A stretch of DNA of 5,363 bases, taken from the NCBI GenBank assembly GCA_902478935.1, contig CABSMV010000118.1, forward strand, positions 1 through 5,363. Reading direction: 5' to 3'. The translations under genes were made by a program, and so were the position numbers. The notes below the pieces were generated by a model. It was not told where the DNA came from and made no database searches. It saw only the letters and a list, made by a program, of their open reading frames with translations. The stretch is from an uncultured Collinsella sp. (GTDB lineage Bacteria; Actinomycetota; Coriobacteriia; Coriobacteriales; Coriobacteriaceae). Of the stretch, positions 1-5,363 are shown piece after piece. Numbering within the stretch: the first letter of the stretch is position 1; each line of letters begins with the position of its first letter.

Positions 1-16
1 TGTGTATAAGAGACAG
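1..16 (+). other. Residual Tn5/Nextera mosaic-end adapter (sequencing artefact)
   Basis: Bases 1-16 (TGTGTATAAGAGACAG) are identical to the last 16 bases of the 19-base Tn5 mosaic end AGATGTGTATAAGAGACAG used in transposase-based library preparation. A match this long exactly at the sequence end is best explained by untrimmed adapter, so genomic sequence starts at about base 17. The adapter carries an in-frame TAA (7-9) that artificially closes the reading frame of the first gene. Confidence 0.96.
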
Positions 17-951
17 GTCTGATTCCCCCGAGCGCGGCGATCCGAAAAGCGCTCCTTCGGCGCATCGGCAGCGCGGTCGTCTCCCCCATGCCGGGTTTGT
101 TCGCGCGCAAAATGCGCTGGGATGAGCTCAACCGGGCGCAGCGTCATTGCGAGATTATTCGCGCCCTTGCGATCATCCACCCCGATTGGACGTTCTGCTC
201 GTTTTCGGCAGCTTGCCTGCTGGGGCTCGAGGTCTCGTGGCGACACCTGAACGTCGTGCATGTTTGCAGCTCGACAAAGCCGTCGGCTCGTCCGGGCGCA
301 CATATTCAGCGACACCAAATTGAGCCGGCCGGAGCAATACGCAGAGCCGGCATATCGGTAACGCCGCCCATCCAAACGGCCACAGATTGCCTGCTGCAAA
401 CTAGTTTTGCCGACGGCATGCCCATTGCCGATTCGGCGATCTCAAAGCTCGGCCTTACGCGAGAGCAGTTGATGGAGGCCGTCGAGCAACGAGCGACCGC
501 CCGCAATGGTCGCGCGATTCGTACGGCTCTCACCACGCTTCGATATGCCGACGCCCGCGCCGAGAGCGGCGGGGAATCGGTCGCCCGAGCCGTCATGATC
601 GAGACGGGCTTTGCGCCCGACTGGCTTCAATACGAGTTGACGGACCCCTTCGATTCGACCAAGCCCATACGAACGGACTTTGCCTGGGAGCGCCAGGCGC
701 GGGAACTCACGCTGGGCGAGCTCGACGGGCTCATCAAATATACCGACCAGACCATGCTGGCCGGACGCACCACCGCCGAGGCGCTCGTCGCCGAACGACA
801 GCGCGAGGCGCACCTATCGCTCTACGGTCACCCTCTGCTGCGCTTTACCATAAACGAGGTCCGCTCGGCAGGAATGCTCGCCAAAAAGCTGCAGACGGCA
901 GGCATCCGGCAGACCACGCTGCCGACATGGCTCAACGACGTGGAGCTGTAG
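17..951 (+). CDS. AbiEi-type antitoxin-like protein with nuclease-like C-terminus, 5'-truncated
   Basis: The protein resembles the AbiEi-family proteins common in actinobacteria: a winged-helix N-terminus, then a C-terminal region like DUF559/Vsr-type nucleases. The frame is open from the adapter junction, and the 24 codons before ATG 88 encode a plausible end of a winged-helix domain that runs on into PGLFAR. That ATG has no ribosome binding site, so the real start lies off the contig. Numbering from ATG 88, RALAIIHPDWTFCSFSAA (25-42) is the typical AbiEi core. GGES (161-164), DFAW (197-200) and GELDGLIKY (210-218) resemble a PD-(D/E)XK arrangement, with D197, E211 and K217 as candidate catalytic residues. 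No toxin partner follows; the next genes converge from the other strand. Codons such as ATA and AGA occur (338-355), which fits accessory DNA. Family membership is by eye. The role could be an orphan antitoxin-like regulator or a defence-related nuclease; neither is shown. Confidence 0.72.
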
Positions 952-994
952 GAGCCGCTAGGCCGCGCATCGCCGGATCGCATCCCCCCTATCT

Positions 995-1334
995 GGGCCG
1001 CATTTTCCCAACGGCCACGCCAGCGGAAAGCGTGTCCCAGCTTGGACGCTCAAAACGGGATGCGCTTTCCGGATGGCGGGCCTAGCGGAAAGCGTGTCCC
1101 GGAATCAGGTCTCGGAACGGGTCGTGCTTTCCAGTTGAGTCCTTCAGCGGAAACCGCATCCCAGAATAAACGCTCAAACTGGGATGCACTTTCCAAACGG
1201 CCGGCCAGCGGAAAACACATCCCATTCTGAGGCACGATTCCGGGACGCAGTTTCCGCATGCGGCCCCGTTGGGAAAGTTCATCCCGTTCCGAAGCTGGAT
1301 TCCGGGACACAGTTTCCGCATGCGGAAGCGCTCC
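995..1334. repeat. Tandem array of 62-base units with paired inverted 14-base arms (BIME-like)
   Basis: Units start at 995, 1057, 1119, 1181, 1242 and 1304, spaced 62, 62, 62, 61 and 62 bases. Each full unit is a 14-base left arm, a 15-16 base loop, a 14-base right arm in opposite orientation and an 18-base linker. Left arms lie at 995-1008, 1057-1070, 1119-1132, 1181-1194, 1242-1255 and 1304-1317. Right arms lie at 1025-1038, 1087-1100, 1149-1162, 1210-1223 and 1272-1285. Read in one direction, all 11 arms fit roughly GGGA(C/T)RCRNTTTCC. The ends (GGG and TTTCC) are nearly invariant and the centre varies. Linkers and loops diverge more. The best unit (1057-1100) forms a 14-base stem with two G-T pairs. 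The last unit is degenerate after 1325 and stops at the terminator. Alternating palindromic units with two spacer lengths recall enterobacterial BIME arrays, but the sequence is unrelated to any REP element I know. Confidence 0.85.
1236..1325 (+). repeat. Near-identical 28-base direct repeat pair with CCGCATGCGG palindromes
   Basis: Bases 1236-1263 and 1298-1325 match at 27 of 28 positions (difference G/A at 1246 versus 1308) and are offset by exactly 62 bases. Each copy spans the end of a linker, a left arm and the perfect 10-base palindrome CCGCATGCGG (1254-1263 and 1316-1325). These are the two most similar neighbouring units of the larger array, which suggests a recent duplication at the end nearest the terminator. 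Confidence 0.85.
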
Positions 1335-1370
1335 AAACAAAAGGCCCCGGCTCGCGATGGAGCTGGGGCC
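1335..1370 (-). terminator. Rho-independent terminator of the molybdenum hydroxylase operon
   Basis: On the minus strand an 11-base stem (arms 1370-1360 and 1353-1343, loop CATCGC) is followed at once by TTTTGTTT (1342-1335). The six base pairs next to the T-tract are all G-C; a single A-C mismatch interrupts the stem above them. It begins 69 bases after the hydroxylase stop codon. Read on the plus strand the hairpin is followed by AAAGGCGC, not by a T-tract, so it should act only on the minus-strand transcript. Confidence 0.88.
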
Positions 1371-1439
1371 AAAGGCGCAGCATATACAGTTGATGTTGAG
1401 CGCGAACAGCCCATCAGCAATGGTCGTCCGCGCCCCACC

Positions 1440-4217
1440 CTACCCGCGGTTGCGAACGCGGCTGTAGGGCGTATCCACCATGGGCAGATCCGGACGCAGC
1501 TTGCCGTCGAACGCGCGGTAGGCGTTCTGTACGGCGGGCGCCGTGGGGATCGTGGCAATCTCGCCGATGCCCTTGCCGCCGTATGCCACGGGCAGCAGCT
1601 CGTCCTTCTCCACGTAGATGGCATGGATATCCGGAATCTCGGGCGCACGGAACAGCCCGAGCGTGCCGTACCTGGCCTGGGGTACGCAGTCCTTGAGCGG
1701 CCAGTCCTCGGTAAGCGCATAGCCCATACCCATGAGCACGCCGCCTTCGATCTGACCCTGGATGGAGATGGGGTTGACCACCTTGCCGGAATCGTGCGCG
1801 GCATAGACCTCGCTCACGCGGCCGTCATCATCCAGAATGACCACATGTGTGGCAAAGCCGTAGCAGATGTGGCTCTTGGGGTTGGGAACATCCGCACCCA
1901 GCTTGTCGGTCGGCTCCAGATACACGTAGCCAAACTCGCATCCCTCGAGCGCCTTGATGGCGGCCGCGGGATCCTGAGGATGCATACCTTGGCCGGCGAC
2001 GAGCTCCTGCGCGCGCAGCTGATAGGCGCGACCGTCGTCGTACTCGATCTTGACGCCGTCGCCATGCGCGCTCACGGGAGCATCGGGTGCAGGCTTGCCC
2101 GCCTCGATGCCAACCATGGCATCGCGCAGCAGGAAGGCGGCGCCGCGCACGGCCTCGCCGGTCACGACCGTCTGACGCGAGCCAGACGTGGTGCCGGAGT
2201 CGGGAGCGTTTTCGGTGGAGCACTCGCCATTGGCAATGCAGTGAAGCGGCAGACCGCAGGCCTCGGCAACGTCTTGCAAAAAGACGGTATTGCAGCCCTG
2301 GCCGATGTCGGACGTGGCGGCATAGACCACGGCCACGCCATTCTCGATGCGAATCTTGCAGCGGCCGGCATCGGGCAGGCCCACGCCCACGCCGGCGTTC
2401 TTCATGGCGCAGGCGATACCGGCATGTCCAGGATGCGCGTAGTAGGCATCCTTGACCTCGAGCAGCGTCTCCTTCAGCGCCGTGGAGCAGTCGGCAATCT
2501 GGCCGTTGGGCAGAACCTCGCCCGGCTCGATGGCGTTACGGTAGCGGATCTCCCACGGATCCAGGCCGACCTTCTCGGCCAGCAGGTCGATCAGGCTCTC
2601 GAGCGCAAACTCGGACTGGCAAACGCCAAAGCCGCGGTACGCACCGGCGGGCGGGTTGTTGGTGTAGTAGCCAAAGCCGCGAATGTCGGTATTCTGGTAC
2701 TTGTAGGGGCCGACGGCATGCGTGCAGGCGCGCTCGAGCACCGGGCCGCACAGCGACGCATAGGCGCCGGTGTCAAAATTGATCTCGCAATCCAGGCCGG
2801 TAAAGTTGCCCTCGGCGTCGCAGCCCAGCGTAAAGGTGCCGTCCATGGCGTGGCGCTTGGGATGGAACGCGAGCGACTCGGCGCGCGTGAGCTTGCACTT
2901 CACAGGACGCTGGAACTTATAGGCAGCGAGCGCGGCCAGGTGCTGGATGGACACGTCCTCCTTGCCGCCAAAGCCGCCACCCACGAGCATGGTCTCTACA
3001 ACCACGCGCTCGGGTTCGCTATCCCACCCAAACATGTGGGCACACTCTTTGCGCGTGTCGTAGGCACCCTGGTCGGTCGACTGCACTTTGACGCCGTTCT
3101 TGTACGGGAAGGCGACGGCGCACTCGGGCTCCAAGAAGGCGTGCTCGGTAAAGGGCGTGGTAAAGCGCTGCGTCACGGTGAATGCGCTCTCCGCTAGCGC
3201 CTTGGCGGCGTCGCCACGCGTCACGTGACGGCTCTGGCATACGTTGTCCTTGAGCTCCACCGTGTTGCCAAAGGCAAAGAAGCTGTCGTGCAGGCGCGGG
3301 GCGTCGGCAGCCCTGGCCTCGGCGATGTTGCGCACGGGCTCCAGAGGCTCGTAATCAATCTTGACGAGCTTCTTGGCCTTCTCGAGCGTCGCCTCGTCCT
3401 CGGCGACTACCAAAACGATGGCGTCGCCCACGCAGCGGGTGATATCGCCCTGGGCGATCATGACGTCCCAGTCCTGGATAAGGTGGCCGACCTGGTTGAC
3501 CGGCACGTCCTCGGCGCGCAGAATGCCCACCACACCGGGCAGGGCCTCGGCCTTGGAGGTGTCGATGGAGAGCACGCGGGCGCGCGGATACTTGGAGCGA
3601 ACGGCGCTGGCATAGGTCAGGCCCGGCTGATCGAGCTCGTCGATGTCGTCGGGGTACTTGCCCTCGCCGAGCACCTTCTTGCGCACGTCGATACGGAAGG
3701 CGCGCTTGCCCACGCCGTAGTCGTCGCCGCGCTCCAGGTCCTCGTCAATCTGCTTTTCGCCGCGGAGCACCGCAGCGGCCAGCGAAATGCCCTCGATAAT
3801 CTTTTTGTAGCCGGTGCAGCGGCAGACGTTGCCGCGGATGGCGTACTTAATCTGCTCCTCGGTGGGCTCGGGGTCCTCGGCGATGAGCGCCGCACCCGCC
3901 ATGACCATACCGGGGATGCAAAAGCCGCACTGCACGGCGCCCACGGCGCCAAAGGCGTACACAAAGGCCTCGCGCACGTCCTGGGGCAGGCCCTCGACGG
4001 TCACGATGTTACGGCCGGCGGCAAGGGCGGTGGTCAGCACGCACGCCTTGACGGCCGCACCGTCCACGTGGATGGTGCAGGTACCGCAGGCACCCTCGGA
4101 GCAGCCGTCCTTGGCGGAGTGAATGTGCAGGTCGTCGCGCAGATAACGCAGCAACGGTTTGTTTTGGGTCGTCGTGCGTTCCACGCCGTTAACGGTAAAA
4201 GTGAATTCCTGTGCCAT
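1440..4217 (-). CDS. Molybdenum hydroxylase, xanthine dehydrogenase family, probably selenium-dependent type (fused [2Fe-2S] and Mo domains)
   Basis: The 925-residue protein hydroxylates a purine-like substrate at a molybdopterin centre, most likely xanthine or a related base. Residues 1-75 form a plant-type [2Fe-2S] domain (C39, C44, C47, C59). Residues 80-155 form the second [2Fe-2S] domain (C97, C100, C132, C134). After a linker come the hammerhead domain (about 175-290) and the Mo-pterin domain. Visible there are GGGFGGKE (413-420), ERA (495-497), GAYRGFG (525-531) and GKGIGE with the probable catalytic base E886. Aligned from memory to bovine xanthine oxidoreductase, E420, R496, R528, F530 and E886 match E802, R880, R912, F914 and E1261, all retained. 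There is no FAD domain, as in XdhD-type enzymes. The ATG follows AAGGGA with a 6-base spacer, 12 bases after the ferredoxin stop. Selenium dependence is inferred from the YgfK neighbour; the labile selenium ligand leaves no codon signature. Likely cytoplasmic; no signal peptide is seen. Confidence 0.93.
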   Translation of the reverse strand: MAQEFTFTVNGVERTTTQNKPLLRYLRDDLHIHSAKDGCSEGACGTCTIHVDGAAVKACVLTTALAAGRNIVTVEGLPQDVREAFVYAFGAVGAVQCGFCIPGMVMAGAALIAEDPEPTEEQIKYAIRGNVCRCTGYKKIIEGISLAAAVLRGEKQIDEDLERGDDYGVGKRAFRIDVRKKVLGEGKYPDDIDELDQPGLTYASAVRSKYPRARVLSIDTSKAEALPGVVGILRAEDVPVNQVGHLIQDWDVMIAQGDITRCVGDAIVLVVAEDEATLEKAKKLVKIDYEPLEPVRNIAEARAADAPRLHDSFFAFGNTVELKDNVCQSRHVTRGDAAKALAESAFTVTQRFTTPFTEHAFLEPECAVAFPYKNGVKVQSTDQGAYDTRKECAHMFGWDSEPERVVVETMLVGGGFGGKEDVSIQHLAALAAYKFQRPVKCKLTRAESLAFHPKRHAMDGTFTLGCDAEGNFTGLDCEINFDTGAYASLCGPVLERACTHAVGPYKYQNTDIRGFGYYTNNPPAGAYRGFGVCQSEFALESLIDLLAEKVGLDPWEIRYRNAIEPGEVLPNGQIADCSTALKETLLEVKDAYYAHPGHAGIACAMKNAGVGVGLPDAGRCKIRIENGVAVVYAATSDIGQGCNTVFLQDVAEACGLPLHCIANGECSTENAPDSGTTSGSRQTVVTGEAVRGAAFLLRDAMVGIEAGKPAPDAPVSAHGDGVKIEYDDGRAYQLRAQELVAGQGMHPQDPAAAIKALEGCEFGYVYLEPTDKLGADVPNPKSHICYGFATHVVILDDDGRVSEVYAAHDSGKVVNPISIQGQIEGGVLMGMGYALTEDWPLKDCVPQARYGTLGLFRAPEIPDIHAIYVEKDELLPVAYGGKGIGEIATIPTAPAVQNAYRAFDGKLRPDLPMVDTPYSRVRNRG

Positions 4218-4229
4218 GGTGATTCCCTT
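4218..4229 (-). promoter_or_regulatory. Ribosome binding site of the molybdenum hydroxylase gene
   Basis: The minus strand reads AAGGGAATCACC directly before the ATG, giving a Shine-Dalgarno-like AAGGGA with a 6-base spacer. It fills the whole gap after the ferredoxin stop codon, which supports ATG 4217 as the start and translation from one polycistronic message. Confidence 0.75.
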
Positions 4230-4709
4230 CTACACGCCGGCGGCGATGCCGGTACGGTCGTGGATGGCGCCATGCGGGCAGACGACGGCGCACATGCCGC
4301 ACGACAGGCAATCAGCGCCGTCGATATGGGCGCAGTTGTCCTCGATACGGATAGCGCCGGCAGGGCACTTTTTGGCGCACATGCCGCAACCGATGCAGCT
4401 CGTGTCGCAGATCTTGCGGGCGATGGCGCCCTTATCGGTGTTGTTGCAGCGCACCAGGATATTCTGGTAGCCGGGGACGAAGGCGATCACGCGCTGCGGG
4501 CACGCCATGCCGCACAGGCCACAGCCCGTGCACTTTGAGCGATCAACGCGGGCGATGCCATCGACCAGTGCAATGGCGCCGTGGGGGCAGGCCGTGACGC
4601 AGGCGCCACAGCCAATGCAGCCTTCACTGCAGCGGGCGTCGCCGCCTGCGGAGGCACAACCGCTTCCGCAGGCAACGTAGGCCACGTTATGTTGAATGGA
4701 TTTGGCCAT
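4230..4709 (-). CDS. RnfB-like four-cluster ferredoxin, soluble
   Basis: This 159-residue protein is an electron carrier with four complete CxxCxxCxxxCP motifs: C31/C34/C37/C41, C60/C63/C66/C70, C105/C108/C111/C115 and C134/C137/C140/C144. Together they should hold four [4Fe-4S] clusters. The layout, two ferredoxin pairs separated by a linker with VRCNNTDKGAIARKICDTSC (86-105), matches the C-terminal half of RnfB. The N-terminal membrane helix and first Fe-S domain of true RnfB are absent, so it should be cytoplasmic. Further cysteines at 14, 18, 27, 88, 101 and 126 may also bind metal; C14 and C18 lie in a CGSGC motif like that of RnfB relatives. It sits 10 bases after the ygfK stop and 12 before the hydroxylase start, so it probably shuttles electrons between the two. 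ATG 4709 follows AAGGGA with a 6-base spacer. A general polyferredoxin name would also fit. Confidence 0.9.
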   Translation of the reverse strand: MAKSIQHNVAYVACGSGCASAGGDARCSEGCIGCGACVTACPHGAIALVDGIARVDRSKCTGCGLCGMACPQRVIAFVPGYQNILVRCNNTDKGAIARKICDTSCIGCGMCAKKCPAGAIRIEDNCAHIDGADCLSCGMCAVVCPHGAIHDRTGIAAGV

Positions 4710-4721
4710 AAGGGGTCCCTT
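4710..4721 (-). promoter_or_regulatory. Ribosome binding site of the ferredoxin gene, overlapping the ygfK stop
   Basis: The minus strand reads AAGGGACCCCTT before the ATG, giving AAGGGA with a 6-base spacer. Its first two bases are the last two of the ygfK stop codon TAA (4722-4720), an arrangement that suits translational coupling. Confidence 0.72.
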
Positions 4722-5363
4722 ATTTCTTAAGGAGATACGAATAGTTGTCGCGCACGGCCTTGATGGTCAGGCGGACGGCCTCGGGAAGGCCGGTGTTGAC
4801 GGCATCGACCGAGACGGTGCGGACCGTGCCGGCGACGCGGACCTTAAAGTGGTCCTCGCCCACGGCCAGGAAGCCCTCGTTCTCGGAGTTCTCCATGTCC
4901 TGCTCGCTCCAGAACAGGGTGAGCTTGTCCTTGTAGGGACGACCCTCCTGGTAGGGGCAGAACACGGCGCAGTTGCCGCACTCGTTGCACATGCCGTCGA
5001 CATGAACGACCTGATGCTTGGCCAGGCCCGGCACCTTAATTGCCACGTTGGCGCGGTTGGGGCACACATCGCAGCAGACCTCGCATACCGAGCCGCAGCC
5101 CAGGCAGCGGGTCTTGGTGCAGTTGCACTTGTCGCGGCACAGCGACCCCTTGCGCTCGTAGCAGGTGTCCTCGCGGCCAGCCTGCTCGTTGCAGTCGGCG
5201 TACTTGTTAAAGTCCACGCCGGCGATGGCGCGGGCGACTTCGGCGGCGTCGGCAATAGCCTCGACCACGGTGGCCGGACCGCGACGACAGTCGCCCGCAG
5301 CCCAGACGCCCTCAACGCCGGTGGAGGTGGCGGCAAGACGGCCGCGACGGTCGTGCTCGACGC
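4720..5363 (-). CDS. ygfK: YgfK-type putative selenate reductase / FAD-Fe-S oxidoreductase subunit, C-terminal part
   Basis: Only the last 213 residues are inside the window; the frame stays open to base 5363, so the start lies beyond it. Numbering from the edge, GVWAAGDCRRGPATVVEAIA (18-37) is the closing FAD/NAD(P)-fold motif of GltD-like oxidoreductases. A cysteine-rich stretch follows (about 60-100), including CLGCGSVCEVCCDVCPNRAN, and then CNECGNCAVFCP with GRPYKDKLTLF. The CPNRAN...CNECGNC...PYKDK order is characteristic of the C-terminus of E. coli YgfK as I remember it, a protein of about 1,030 residues. YgfK is predicted to be an Fe-S/flavin subunit working with XdhD-like selenium-dependent molybdenum hydroxylases. 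It probably passes electrons between the hydroxylase or ferredoxin and a nucleotide or other acceptor; the true acceptor is unknown and the selenate reductase name is only a prediction. The TAA stop lies 10 bases before the ferredoxin gene. Confidence 0.9.
   Translation of the reverse strand, partial: VEHDRRGRLAATSTGVEGVWAAGDCRRGPATVVEAIADAAEVARAIAGVDFNKYADCNEQAGREDTCYERKGSLCRDKCNCTKTRCLGCGSVCEVCCDVCPNRANVAIKVPGLAKHQVVHVDGMCNECGNCAVFCPYQEGRPYKDKLTLFWSEQDMENSENEGFLAVGEDHFKVRVAGTVRTVSVDAVNTGLPEAVRLTIKAVRDNYSYLLKK

Larger units (their letters stand above)
952..1439. other. Intergenic region between convergent genes
   Basis: This 488-base gap separates the stop of the AbiEi-like gene from the stop of the molybdenum hydroxylase. 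It holds an inverted-repeat array (995-1334) and the operon terminator (1335-1370). I see nothing recognisable in 952-994 or 1371-1439. Short open frames through the array are not convincing: the repeat period of 62 is not a multiple of three, so no repeated peptide is maintained, and none has a ribosome binding site I can defend. The + strand gene has no clear T-tract terminator of its own. Confidence 0.8.

Noticed and set aside
88..90. ATG 88 as the true start of the AbiEi-like gene
   Set aside because: The frame is open back to the adapter, the upstream residues fit the family, and there is no ribosome binding site.
995..1334. CRISPR array
   Set aside because: The repeated 14-base arms alternate in orientation, are imperfect, and are separated by 15-18 base related spacers; CRISPR repeats are longer, direct and near-identical with longer unique spacers.
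1042..1340. Short open frames on both strands through the repeat array
   Set aside because: The 62-base period shifts frame at every unit, so no repeated peptide is kept, and there is no ribosome binding site or homology to support them.
1343..1370. Bidirectional terminator also serving the plus-strand gene
   Set aside because: On the plus strand the hairpin is followed by AAAGGCGC with no T-tract, and it lies about 390 bases from that gene's stop.
1269..3197. Long plus-strand open frame of 642 codons, and another at 3225-4538 (437 codons)
   Set aside because: Both lie antisense to the hydroxylase and ferredoxin genes, whose conserved motifs are unmistakable. High GC leaves opposite frames open, and the translations show no recognisable family.
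1440..4217. Selenocysteine (in-frame TGA) in the hydroxylase
   Set aside because: The 925-codon frame is continuous with no internal TGA. Selenium in this enzyme class is a labile cofactor ligand, not selenocysteine.
5266..5268. GTG on the minus strand as the start of a small 182-residue protein
   Set aside because: The upstream frame encodes the conserved GVWAAGDCRRGP motif of YgfK-type proteins, so this GTG is an internal valine codon.

Overview
The window is a GC-rich piece of a bacterial contig. It probably comes from a gut actinobacterium of the Coriobacteriia (Collinsella-like). That placement is inferred from base composition, the style of the AbiEi-like gene and the type of purine-hydroxylase operon; no rRNA or marker gene is present to confirm it. 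Bases 1-16 are not genomic: they match the 3' end of the Tn5/Nextera mosaic-end adapter, so the true contig starts at about base 17.

Left part (17-951, + strand): one gene for an AbiEi-type antitoxin-like protein with a nuclease-like (DUF559/Vsr-type) C-terminal region. It is cut off at its 5' end by the contig edge, and the ATG at 88 is probably internal. Middle (952-1439): a non-coding gap between converging genes. It holds a regular array of about five and a half 62-base units, each made of two 14-base arms in opposite orientation, followed by a rho-independent terminator that serves the minus-strand operon.

Right part (1440-5363, - strand): three closely spaced genes read right to left. 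They are the C-terminal end of a YgfK-type FAD/Fe-S oxidoreductase (its start lies beyond the window), a soluble four-cluster RnfB-like ferredoxin, and a complete 925-residue molybdenum hydroxylase of the xanthine dehydrogenase family with an N-terminal double [2Fe-2S] domain. YgfK next to a fused Fe-S/Mo hydroxylase is the hallmark of the predicted selenium-dependent molybdenum hydroxylase systems linked to anaerobic purine breakdown. The likely electron path is purine substrate to the Mo centre, to the two [2Fe-2S] clusters, to the ferredoxin, to YgfK and a pyridine nucleotide or other acceptor; this route is inferred. No separate FAD subunit gene lies between these genes. The most unusual non-coding feature is the phased inverted-repeat array at 995-1334.
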